Shown here: one piece after another, positions 1 through 5,336 of the stretch
Numbering within the stretch: position 1 is the first letter of the stretch
Layout of the letters: the number at the start of each line of letters is the position of its first letter
From: Prevotellaceae bacterium
GTDB lineage: Bacteria > Bacteroidota > Bacteroidia > Bacteroidales > UBA932
DNA length: 6,079 nt
NCBI GenBank assembly: GCA_031275145.1
Contig: JAISPE010000418.1
Coordinates: 1-6,079 of the forward strand
Reading direction: 5' to 3'
Made by a program: the position numbers and the translations under genes
Notes under the pieces: generated by a model
Told to the model about the DNA's origin: nothing
Seen by the model: only the letters and a program-made list of their open reading frames with translations
The model's database searches: none

Positions 1-357
1 TTTTTAAGCGGACAGATCGTAAGAAATGCATACGCGGGTCTGTTCGAGCAGCTGGAAGCGGAAAATAATCCGAAATGGAAAAAAGGAGAAAAACGCGAAT
101 TTTCGACCGAAGCGCAGGCAGTATTCGCCGCCGGCCGCGAACTCTGGCGTTATTATCATTCACAGAAAGACTGTAATGTAAACGCTTCGCTCTACGACAT
201 CCGCGAATATTTTCAGGGACGCGGCGACAGCGGCAAAATGAATGCCGGAAGCAGTGACGAACGGTATAACGAACTTGTCGGCAACCTGCGCGAACATCTC
301 AAAACGCTTGCGCTGAAAATCGAACCGAAAGTCTATGAATACGGATTTTTGAAATAA
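1..357 (+). CDS. C-terminal fragment of an unrecognised protein
   Basis: The frame is open from the first base and ends with TAA at 355-357, giving 118 residues; the start lies outside the window. I do not recognise the family. The visible part is soluble, charged and mostly helical in character, with no membrane segment or signal. It begins FLSGQIVRNAYAGLFEQLE, has an aromatic stretch ELWRYYHSQ around residue 53, a Gly/Ser-rich linker near 80-88 (GRGDSGKMNAGSSDE) and ends KVYEYGFLK. Codons are rich in GCC, GGC and CGC, more so than the tpiA and CLC genes nearby, which may hint at a different origin, but this is an impression and not a calculation. A hairpin starts 10 nt after the stop. Function unknown; the coding call itself is firm because the reading is long, uninterrupted and has coding-like composition. 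Confidence 0.75.
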   Translation, partial: FLSGQIVRNAYAGLFEQLEAENNPKWKKGEKREFSTEAQAVFAAGRELWRYYHSQKDCNVNASLYDIREYFQGRGDSGKMNAGSSDERYNELVGNLREHLKTLALKIEPKVYEYGFLK

Positions 358-366
358 ATTATCGGG

Positions 367-406
367 TGTACGATAGAATTCTGTCAAAAAAGAATTTTGC
401 CGTACA
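367..406. repeat. Nested hairpin after the first gene
   Basis: TGTACG (367-372) pairs with CGTACA (401-406) and AATTCT (377-382) with AGAATT (391-396). The four-base stretches between them (373-376 and 397-400) can also pair except for one A-C mismatch if G-U pairs are allowed, so the arms form a nearly continuous stem of about 16 positions around an 8-nt loop (383-390). It sits just after the stop at 357 and could protect or end that transcript. It is not followed by a run of T, so it is not a classical intrinsic terminator on the plus strand. Confidence 0.5.
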
Positions 407-412
407 AAACTG

Positions 413-442
413 TTTGCCGTTTCGAAAGAAAATGTACCTTTG
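413..442 (+). promoter_or_regulatory. Bacteroidota-type promoter
   Basis: TTTG at 413-416 and TACCTTTG at 435-442 match the -33 TTTG and -7 TAnnTTTG elements of Bacteroidota housekeeping promoters. The 18-nt spacer equals that of two other promoters in this window. Transcription would begin near 447-452 and run into the short coding stretch at 461-595. The reservation is that the open frame of that stretch also reads back through this site, so the match could be chance inside an old coding sequence. Confidence 0.5.
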
Positions 443-460
443 TACGGTAATAAAAAATAT

Positions 461-595
461 GTGCTGCTCTATTCTCAGGACGAATTTCCGGAAATAAAAG
501 AGCCGGACAGGAAAAAGTCCCCGGATTTTTTCGATACGCTAAGCGCAGTGGAAGGCGAGCTGTTTCGGAATTATGTTACCAATTCACGAAAATAA
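461..595 (+). CDS. Short orphan coding stretch, possibly a gene remnant
   Basis: Frame open from 377 to TAA at 593-595, with no ATG in frame. The possible starts are GTG at 461 (44 residues, VLLYSQDEFPEIKEPDRKK...) and TTG at 440. The sequence reads like real protein: charged, with FFDTLSAVEGELFRNYV near the end and ordinary codon use. No family recognised. Two readings are possible. It may be a tiny gene with a GTG start about 12 nt after the predicted transcription start of the promoter at 413-442. Or it may be the 3' end of a decayed gene, because the in-frame stretch upstream (about 404-460, TKLFAVSKENVPLYGNKKY) also looks coding but lacks a start. It ends 11 nt before the convergent stop of the Yip1-like gene. 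Confidence 0.35.
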   Translation: MLLYSQDEFPEIKEPDRKKSPDFFDTLSAVEGELFRNYVTNSRK

Positions 596-606
596 ATAAC
601 ACTGTC

Positions 607-1116
607 TTATCCGCTGAACGGCACCATAAGCAAATATAAACAGAAAAACAGAAGTAAAACGATTTTCAGAACGAGCAATAAACATTGTCCGAAGGATAGA
701 TTCATACTTTTTTTGCAGGCAATGAACAGCAGCATTATAGAATATAACAGTCCGAAAGGAAGCAGATATTGCCGGTTGTTGAAGATATAACTAAGTGCAT
801 AGCACCAGAATAACGGGAAAAATGAATATACAGCCAGATTAAAGTTTCCCTCCCAGCTGATTTTCCGTATCTGCCTGAGAAAACGCAGAAGTATTGACGA
901 TATAAGTACGGTGAAAAACGGGATAAAAATCTCGGACACCCAGCCGGAAAAGCCTCTCACAAGCGCCAGTAAACCGGGAATAAGACAGCAAATAAACAGA
1001 AATACGACTGTTTCTATCGTATATCCGGATTCCTTTTTCATTAACTCCCATGTTTTAAGCGGAGAAAACAGAATGCCTCTTACTCTCTGTTTCAGCTTTG
1101 CGAGATAGAAATTCAT
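607..1116 (-). CDS. Yip1-like integral membrane protein
   Basis: A 169-residue protein with a short basic cytoplasmic N-terminus (MNFYLAKLKQRVRGILFSPLKTWELMKKES) and five hydrophobic segments, near residues 34-53, 63-80, 94-112, 117-134 and 143-166. The N-terminal pattern of a short amphipathic stretch, then SPxxxW and an acidic/basic KKES turn, followed by five helices in about 170 residues, is that of bacterial Yip1-family (PF04893-type) proteins common in Bacteroidota. Their role is poorly defined; eukaryotic relatives act in membrane traffic. No catalytic motif is seen. It lies 77 nt downstream of tpiA on the same strand with a hairpin between, so it may be the last gene of the CLC-tpiA transcript. 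No Shine-Dalgarno site is seen before the ATG. The membrane call is firm, the family moderately so. Confidence 0.8.
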   Translation of the reverse strand: MNFYLAKLKQRVRGILFSPLKTWELMKKESGYTIETVVFLFICCLIPGLLALVRGFSGWVSEIFIPFFTVLISSILLRFLRQIRKISWEGNFNLAVYSFFPLFWCYALSYIFNNRQYLLPFGLLYSIMLLFIACKKSMNLSFGQCLLLVLKIVLLLFFCLYLLMVPFSG

Positions 1117-1131
1117 CTGTTACGACGATTA

Positions 1132-1176
1132 TGAATTGTGGATAATGAACGTAAAGTGTTCATTATCCATAATTCA
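1132..1176. repeat. 19-bp intergenic hairpin repeat
   Basis: Arms 1132-1150 (TGAATTGTGGATAATGAAC) and 1158-1176 (GTTCATTATCCATAATTCA) pair over 19 positions with only one G-U type pair, around a 7-nt loop. It sits between the tpiA stop and the Yip1-like start. No T-run follows on either strand, so a Rho-independent terminator is unlikely. The near-perfect AT-rich palindrome built of ATTCATTATCC/AATTCA units resembles dispersed intergenic palindromes of Bacteroidota. It may stabilise the upstream tpiA message or reduce downstream expression. Confidence 0.65.
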
Positions 1177-1193
1177 AACAATCAATAATATCT

Positions 1194-1943
1194 TCAAAAA
1201 GATTTTGCAATGGCAATAAAGTCGTCGGATTTCAAAGAAGCGCCTCCGATTAATCCTCCGTCCACATCTGCGTTTGCAAATAATGATTTAGCATTGGCAG
1301 GATTACAGCTTCCGCCATAGAGAATTGACGTATCACCGGCTTTTGCTCCGAATTTTTCGGCCAGAGTTTTGCGGATAAAAGCATGAATTTCCTGTGCCTG
1401 CTCGGGACTTGCAGTTTTCCCTGTTCCGATAGCCCAGACAGGCTCGTAAGCAATTATCACCCTGTCGAAATCTTCTTCGCTAAGATTAAATACGGTGTTC
1501 TGCAACTGTGTTTTAACCACTTCAAAATGCCGGTTGCTTTCTCTTTCCGCCAATTTTTCACCTACGCAAAAAATCGGGATCAAATTGTTTGCAAAACATT
1601 GCGACAGTTTTTTGTTAAGAGTTTCGTCGGTTTCACCATAATATTCGCGGCGTTCCGAATGTCCTAAAATACAGTATTTTGCTCCGGTATCGGCAATCAT
1701 TGAAGCAGCCACTTCGCCGGTATATGCACCCGAAGTTTCGGCAGCGCAGTTTTGAGCGCTTAAAGTTACCCGGGATCCGTTCAGTTTGCCTGCGACTTTC
1801 GTTAAATGCGTAAAAGGCGGAGCAACCACAAGCAAAACACCTTCTACATCTTTTGATTTTTCGGCGATTTCAGCGGCCAGCTGTTCGCCTTTGGATATGG
1901 AAGTATTCATCTTCCAGTTTCCCGCTACAATTTTTTTTCTCAT
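1194..1943 (-). CDS. tpiA: Triosephosphate isomerase
   Basis: 249 residues, the normal length for a bacterial enzyme. It interconverts dihydroxyacetone phosphate and glyceraldehyde 3-phosphate in the cytoplasm (glycolysis and gluconeogenesis). All family landmarks are present in order: AGNWKMN with substrate-binding N9 and catalytic K11; GHSERR with catalytic H95; AYEPVWAIGTGKTA with catalytic base E167 and the mobile loop 6 (about 168-178); YGGS (209-212); and GGLIGGASL (229-237), the last two holding the phosphate. The barrel looks complete with no missing residue. The ATG at 1943 gives the standard start four residues before the first strand. It begins 30 nt after the CLC stop, and no strong promoter is visible in that gap, suggesting co-transcription from upstream; this is unusual company for tpiA but explains itself only as shared expression. 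Confidence 0.98.
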   Translation of the reverse strand: MRKKIVAGNWKMNTSISKGEQLAAEIAEKSKDVEGVLLVVAPPFTHLTKVAGKLNGSRVTLSAQNCAAETSGAYTGEVAASMIADTGAKYCILGHSERREYYGETDETLNKKLSQCFANNLIPIFCVGEKLAERESNRHFEVVKTQLQNTVFNLSEEDFDRVIIAYEPVWAIGTGKTASPEQAQEIHAFIRKTLAEKFGAKAGDTSILYGGSCNPANAKSLFANADVDGGLIGGASLKSDDFIAIAKSF

Positions 1944-1973
1944 AATATGACAATATTTAGTTTTATTATTAAT

Positions 1974-3752
1974 TTATTCATCTCCAAATAATTCTTTCAA
2001 AAGTTCCCTATACTCGGACAATATTTTCGATTTCGACAGAAAACCCACATACACACCCGTTTCGTTCACGACAGGCAGATTCCATGCGCCTGTTTTTTCA
2101 AATTTCATAATCACATTTTCCATTGGCTCGTCAATATGTATCACATCAGGTACGGGTTTCATCTTATCTTTCACAACAGTAGAAGAATACAATTTCGACT
2201 CGAACATCACATTCCTTATATCATCCAGAAAAACAACACCTTCGATATTTCCTTTCCTGCCAATCACAGGGAATATATTTCTTTTTGACGACGATACGGC
2301 TTTCACCATTTCACCGAGCGTGTTATCCGGATACACTTTGACAAAATCCGTTTCGACCAGATCTTCAGCTTTCAGGAGGGTAAGAGCGGCTTTGTCTTTG
2401 TTGTGCGTAAGCAAATCGCCCGATTGAGCTAACCGTTTTGTATATATGGAATACCGTTCAAATCCTCTTATCGTGATAAACGAGATAACCGAAACAACCA
2501 TAAGCGGCATAAGAAGCGTATAACCTCCTGTTATTTCTGCGATTAAAAATATTGCCGTCAAAGGCGCCTGCATAACGCCCGACATCGTTCCTGCCATGCC
2601 GACCAGAGCAAAATTGCTTTCCGGAACTTCGTATATTCCTGAAAGATTTATCAGTCGCGCTACAAGAAAACCTGCTATTCCGCCCAAAAACAGTGTTGGA
2701 CCGAACGTTCCGCCAACTCCTCCGCTTCCGTTTGTCAGCGACATGGCCAATACTTTAAATATTATTATACCGAGCAAATATAAAATGAAAAACCATGCTT
2801 TATCCTGCAAACTGTAAAAAACGCTTCTCTCAAAGATTTCGGCCGAGTTGCCTTTCATTATCGAAGTTAGGATATCGTAACCTTCCCCGTACAGCGCCGG
2901 AATGAAATATATCAGTATTCCAAGCGATATTGAGCCTGCTATCCAGCGATATATCGTATTTTTCACCAAAGCGATTTTCTTTTCCAGAAACAAAGTCGCT
3001 CTGGTGAAATAAAGCGAAACAAATCCGCAGAAAATCCCCAGCACAATATAGTACGGAATATTTCCCATTGCAAACGCCTTGAGCGAATTGCCAAATTCGA
3101 CGTCAGAGCCTATCATGAGATACGAAATACCGCAGGCCGTTACGGAAGAAATCATTAGAGGAATAATCGACGAGAGTGAAAGATCAAGCATCAGTATTTC
3201 CAGCGTGAAAATAGTTCCGGCCAATGGCGCTTTGAATATTCCCGAAACGGCGCCGGCAGCCCCGCAACCCAGCAACAGTGTGATTTGTTTATAGTTGAGA
3301 CGGAAAAACTTACCGATATTCGAACCTATCGCAGAGCCGGTCAGGACAATCGGCGCTTCTGCTCCCACAGACCCGCCAAATCCGATGGTAAAAGATCCTG
3401 CAATCATCGAACTGTACATGTTATGAGATTTTATCGAAGAATTATTTCTTGATATGGAATACAATACTTTTGTTATTCCGTGTCCGATATTGTCTTTCAC
3501 GAAATATTTCACAAAAATAATCGTTATCAAAATTCCGATACCGGGATAGGCAAGATAAAGCAAACTTCCTTGCGAGACATTAAACCAGCCAGTGAGACCG
3601 CCTTTGACCAAATGTATTGCAGATTTCAGAAACACTGCCGCTAAACCACTGCACAATCCAACGGCAATTGCTAATATATATGGTATCTTATCCTGTCCAA
3701 ACAACCTCAATTTAACATTAGCAAAGTTCCTTAAAGCCTCTATTATACTCAT
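1974..3752 (-). CDS. CLC-family chloride channel/antiporter with CBS pair
   Basis: 592 residues: a CLC membrane core (about 1-430) and two cytoplasmic CBS domains (about 464-518 and 526-583). Compared by eye with the E. coli transporter CLC-ec1: GHGIT (90-94) stands for the GSGIP anion filter, so His91 replaces Ser107; GAEAP (130-134) stands for GREGP and keeps the gating glutamate (E132 for E148); GTFGP (348-352) matches GxFxP; Y411 in GGYTLLMP matches the filter tyrosine Y445. APLAG followed by FTLEI aligns E185 with E202 and Ile186 with E203, the internal proton glutamate, which is therefore missing. Members without this residue may be channels or less tightly proton-coupled exchangers, so transport mode is uncertain. 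CBS pairs usually bind adenine nucleotides and tune gating. First gene of the minus-strand run; a -7 site lies 32-39 nt upstream of the ATG. Confidence 0.95.
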   Translation of the reverse strand: MSIIEALRNFANVKLRLFGQDKIPYILAIAVGLCSGLAAVFLKSAIHLVKGGLTGWFNVSQGSLLYLAYPGIGILITIIFVKYFVKDNIGHGITKVLYSISRNNSSIKSHNMYSSMIAGSFTIGFGGSVGAEAPIVLTGSAIGSNIGKFFRLNYKQITLLLGCGAAGAVSGIFKAPLAGTIFTLEILMLDLSLSSIIPLMISSVTACGISYLMIGSDVEFGNSLKAFAMGNIPYYIVLGIFCGFVSLYFTRATLFLEKKIALVKNTIYRWIAGSISLGILIYFIPALYGEGYDILTSIMKGNSAEIFERSVFYSLQDKAWFFILYLLGIIIFKVLAMSLTNGSGGVGGTFGPTLFLGGIAGFLVARLINLSGIYEVPESNFALVGMAGTMSGVMQAPLTAIFLIAEITGGYTLLMPLMVVSVISFITIRGFERYSIYTKRLAQSGDLLTHNKDKAALTLLKAEDLVETDFVKVYPDNTLGEMVKAVSSSKRNIFPVIGRKGNIEGVVFLDDIRNVMFESKLYSSTVVKDKMKPVPDVIHIDEPMENVIMKFEKTGAWNLPVVNETGVYVGFLSKSKILSEYRELLKELFGDE

Positions 3753-3761
3753 TTAATAAAC

Positions 3762-3791
3762 CGCTCTTCTAAAATTGAGCGTACAAAATTA
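3762..3791 (-). promoter_or_regulatory. Candidate -7 site and short leader hairpin of the CLC gene
   Basis: On the minus strand TAATTTTG (3784-3791) fits TAnnTTTG, 32 nt before the CLC start codon. No good TTTG lies at the usual distance upstream, so it is weaker than the other promoters here. Just downstream, CGCTC (3762-3766) and GAGCG (3777-3781) could form a 5-bp hairpin around a 10-nt loop close to the transcript start. The site suggests that the CLC message starts after, and separately from, the small RNA further upstream. Confidence 0.4.
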
Positions 3792-3823
3792 AGTAATATT
3801 TTCAATTCGGATTAATTGTAAAT

Positions 3824-3909
3824 AAAAAAAGTGCCAATCTGATATTCCCCGCCATAACCGGTAGATTTCTCAACACAATATATAATCGGGGAAGAGATCT
3901 GATTGACAC
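3824..3909 (-). terminator. Intrinsic terminator of the small RNA
   Basis: The 13-position stem (3897-3909 with 3831-3843) ends in GGCAC and is followed directly by seven Ts (3824-3830 on the minus strand). An internal 7-bp stem of TTCCCCG and CGGGGAA strengthens it. The hairpin is large for a terminator (79 nt), which suggests that it is also the functional body of the RNA. Confidence 0.7.
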
Positions 3910-3944
3910 CAAAATAGTTCAACCCTATTCAAACTATTTTCTGA
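3824..3944 (-). ncRNA. Candidate structured small RNA, unclassified
   Basis: A promoter (3948-3977) points into this stretch and a strong terminator closes it, giving an RNA of about 120 nt. Read on the minus strand, the 5' part forms a perfect 9-bp hairpin (3932-3940 with 3911-3919, loop TGAATAGGGTTG). Four or so bases later comes a long stem: 3897-3909 pairs with 3831-3843 (13 positions, one mismatch, one G-U), then a small asymmetric internal loop, then a 7-bp GC-rich stem (3887-3893 with 3845-3851) topped by a 35-nt loop containing CTACCGGTTATGG. Seven Ts follow the last arm. No open frame with a plausible start fills it. It matches no class I can name; a 6S-like or Bacteroidales-1-like RNA, or an attenuating leader of the CLC gene, are alternatives. 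Confidence 0.55.
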
Positions 3945-3947
3945 GTG

Positions 3948-3977
3948 CAAAGGTAAGGCATAATACCGGAATCCAAA
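3948..3977 (-). promoter_or_regulatory. Bacteroidota-type promoter of the small RNA
   Basis: On the minus strand TTTG (3974-3977), 18 nt, then TACCTTTG (3948-3955). Both elements match the phylum consensus and the spacer is identical to that of the other two promoters in the window. The start would fall near 3941-3945, immediately before the first hairpin of the small RNA. Confidence 0.7.
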
Positions 3978-3981
3978 GCCG

Positions 3982-4014
3982 TTTTTATGTTTTTTAACAT
4001 AAAAATTTTATGTT
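3982..4014. repeat. Nested AT-rich palindromes upstream of the sRNA promoter
   Basis: Three arms alternate: TTTTTATGTT (3982-3991), AACATAAAAA (3996-4005) and TTTTATGTT (4006-4014). The middle arm can pair perfectly with either neighbour: a 10-bp stem with a TTTT loop on the left, or a 9+1+9 palindrome AACATAAAAATTTTATGTT (3996-4014) on the right. The cluster abuts the -33 box at 3974-3977, where an activator, repressor or nucleoid protein would act. Chance is a real alternative in such AT-rich DNA. Confidence 0.45.
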
Positions 4015-4065
4015 TTTCAGCATGATTTTCTCCCGATGACAAGTGATTAAAATTGTCAAAACCTT

Positions 4066-4116
4066 AATTTATGTTAATAAAAATATGTTATAAAGCATAA
4101 AAATTTGACATAAATT
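4066..4116. repeat. Second ATGT/ACAT inverted repeat in the intergenic region
   Basis: AATTTATGT (4066-4074) and ACATAAATT (4108-4116) are perfect 9-bp inverted copies 33 nt apart. The intervening DNA has further partial copies (ATATGTTA near 4083, GCATAAAAA near 4095). With the palindromes at 3982-4014 this makes about seven TTTATGTT-like words in 135 bp. It may be a clustered protein-binding site or only low-complexity AT-rich sequence. Confidence 0.3.
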
Positions 4117-4151
4117 GCCGGAAATTTCAATTTTTTTGCCGGAAAAATTTC
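4117..4151. repeat. GCCGGAAA direct repeat
   Basis: GCCGGAAATTTC (4117-4128) recurs as GCCGGAAAAATTTC (4138-4151), start to start 21 nt apart, which is two helical turns, with a T-run between. Such phasing would suit a dimeric regulator on one face of the helix. Two copies only, so the evidence is thin. Confidence 0.3.
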
Positions 4152-4211
4152 GTGCCGCAACTGTCTGAACTGTGATTTTTGTCCCTGAAAACCCCGCTAT
4201 ATTCTACCGGT

Positions 4212-4252
4212 AAAAAGAGCATAGAGCTTACACAAATGGCTCTGTGCTTTTT
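4212..4252. terminator. Bidirectional terminator-like hairpin upstream of bioB
   Basis: GCATAGAGC (4219-4227) pairs with GCTCTGTGC (4239-4247), 9 bp with one G-U type pair and an 11-nt loop. On the plus strand it is followed by TTTTT (4248-4252); on the minus strand by CTCTTTTT (4219-4212), since an A-run flanks the left arm. This is the form of a two-way intrinsic terminator. No gene ends here, so it may close an unseen transcript or insulate the divergent bioB and sRNA/CLC units. Confidence 0.55.
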
Positions 4253-4253
4253 G

Positions 4254-4286
4254 AGCCTTTGCGGTAAAAAGCGGTGAAGGCTTTTT
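4254..4286 (+). terminator. Second terminator-like hairpin, alternative folds
   Basis: AGCCTT (4254-4259) pairs with AAGGCT (4277-4282), followed by a T-run to 4286. A competing hairpin is AAAAAG (4266-4271) with CTTTTT (4281-4286). The two share bases 4281-4282 and exclude each other. The T-run and G at 4287 double as the TTTG box of the bioB promoter, so a hairpin here overlaps promoter DNA. Confidence 0.4.
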
Positions 4287-4313
4287 GCAATTTAATTTTT
4301 TCATATAAATTTG
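4284..4313 (+). promoter_or_regulatory. bioB promoter, Bacteroidota type
   Basis: TTTG (4284-4287), 18 nt, TAAATTTG (4306-4313), both consensus. The start would lie near 4318-4322, leaving a leader of roughly 25 nt before the bioB ATG at 4345. No clear BirA-type operator palindrome overlaps it. Confidence 0.7.
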
Positions 4314-4344
4314 CACCGGATAAAAATATAGTAAGTCGTTATAT

Positions 4345-5322
4345 ATGAGCAAAATTTTACAAAAATCCTTTGAAACGGAATCTTTTTCACGTGAAGAAGC
4401 TATGGAAATACTTAACATACCCGATGAATACCTTCCTCAGCTTCTTGACATTGTGTATTCCATTAGAAAGAAATATAAAGGGAACAGCGTAGGTATCCAG
4501 ATACTTACCAATGCCAGAAGTGGAAACTGTTCACAAAATTGCGCCTATTGCGCCCAATCGCGTGATTCGGATGCAGATATAAATAAATATCGCCTTGTTC
4601 CGTACGAAAAACTATTGCACGACGGTTATACGGCCCACGATAACAATCTTTCCAGACACTGCATAGGTCTTAGCGGCATACGGTTTAATGATAATGAAAT
4701 CAATCGGTTTGCAGAATATGTCAAAAATCTGAAAAAAGAAGTTGATACGCATATCTGCTGCTCTATCGGTTTTCTGACTCTGCAACAGGCTCAAATATTG
4801 AAAGATGCCGGAGTAAACAGAATCAATCATAACCTGAATACAAGTCGCAGTTTCTACACCAGTATCTGTACTACACATACTTATGATGAAAGGATTTCCA
4901 ATATTAAGATGTTACAGAGCGTCGGATTTGAAATATGCTGCGGCGGCATTATCGGTCTTGGAGAGAGCAGGACGGATATAGTCGATATGCTGTTTGAAAT
5001 AAGGGATATCAATCCGCAGTCCGTCCCTATAAATTTCCTGATACCGCTCAAAGGTACGGCGCTGGCCGATGCCGACATATCACATCTGTCACCGGAATAT
5101 TGTCTGAAAATCCTGTGTCTTGCAAGACTTTTGCTTCCCAAATCGGATATACGTTGCGCCGCCGGAAGAGAAGTGTATTTGAAAGGTAAGGAAAAGTTAA
5201 TGTTTTACGCTGTAGATTCGATCTTTGCATCGGGCTACCTGACTGCCGGAGGACAAAGCATCGAGGATACCATCAGACTCGTTACCGATGCAGGATTCGA
5301 GTATCGCATAGAATCGGCATAA
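4345..5322 (+). CDS. bioB: Biotin synthase, radical SAM enzyme
   Basis: 325 residues, close to the usual BioB length (E. coli 346). It inserts sulfur into dethiobiotin, the last step of biotin synthesis, in the cytoplasm. NCSQNCAYC carries the radical-SAM CX3CX2C ligands C62, C66 and C69 with the BioB-type CAQS tail. By alignment to E. coli, the auxiliary-cluster ligands C97, C128, C188 and R260 correspond to C106 (RHCIG), C138 (ICCSIG), C198 (ICCGGIIGLGES) and R270 (IRCAAGRE). NHNLNTS (161-167), SVPINFLIPLKGT and the C-terminal GYLTAGGQ are also typical. Oddly, extra cysteines sit next to three ligands (C139, C199, C271), perhaps fitting the auxiliary-cluster variant described for anaerobes. 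HydE or PylB is unlikely given the full BioB set. Own promoter at 4284-4313; argB follows after 14 nt. No other biotin gene is in the window. Confidence 0.95.
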   Translation: MSKILQKSFETESFSREEAMEILNIPDEYLPQLLDIVYSIRKKYKGNSVGIQILTNARSGNCSQNCAYCAQSRDSDADINKYRLVPYEKLLHDGYTAHDNNLSRHCIGLSGIRFNDNEINRFAEYVKNLKKEVDTHICCSIGFLTLQQAQILKDAGVNRINHNLNTSRSFYTSICTTHTYDERISNIKMLQSVGFEICCGGIIGLGESRTDIVDMLFEIRDINPQSVPINFLIPLKGTALADADISHLSPEYCLKILCLARLLLPKSDIRCAAGREVYLKGKEKLMFYAVDSIFASGYLTAGGQSIEDTIRLVTDAGFEYRIESA

Positions 5323-5336
5323 ACGGTGTGTTTTAT

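Noticed and set aside
160..387. 75-codon minus-strand frame
   Set aside because: Antisense to the first coding region and across the 367-406 hairpin; the plus-strand reading is longer and open to the window edge.
911..1108. 65-codon plus-strand open frame
   Set aside because: Antisense shadow of the Yip1-like membrane gene, which has five clear helices.
3824..3944. Fluoride (crcB) riboswitch upstream of the CLC gene
   Set aside because: The conserved fluoride-switch core sequences are not present, and the CLC protein lacks the features of fluoride-type CLCs as far as I can judge.
3824..3944. Canonical 6S RNA
   Set aside because: The 5' end folds on itself into a local hairpin and does not pair with the 3' end, so the closing stem and central bubble are not evident; kept only as an alternative to test.
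3982..4151. CRISPR-like array
   Set aside because: The repeated words are short, irregularly spaced and partly inverted, with no constant repeat-spacer period and no cas gene.
4066..4345. BirA operator before bioB
   Set aside because: No palindrome of the TTGTAAAC-spacer-GTTTACAA type overlaps the bioB promoter; the AT-rich inverted repeats differ in sequence and spacing.
4197..4418. 73-codon minus-strand open frame across the bioB start
   Set aside because: It covers the hairpins, the bioB promoter and the first bioB codons; no promoter or coding character of its own.
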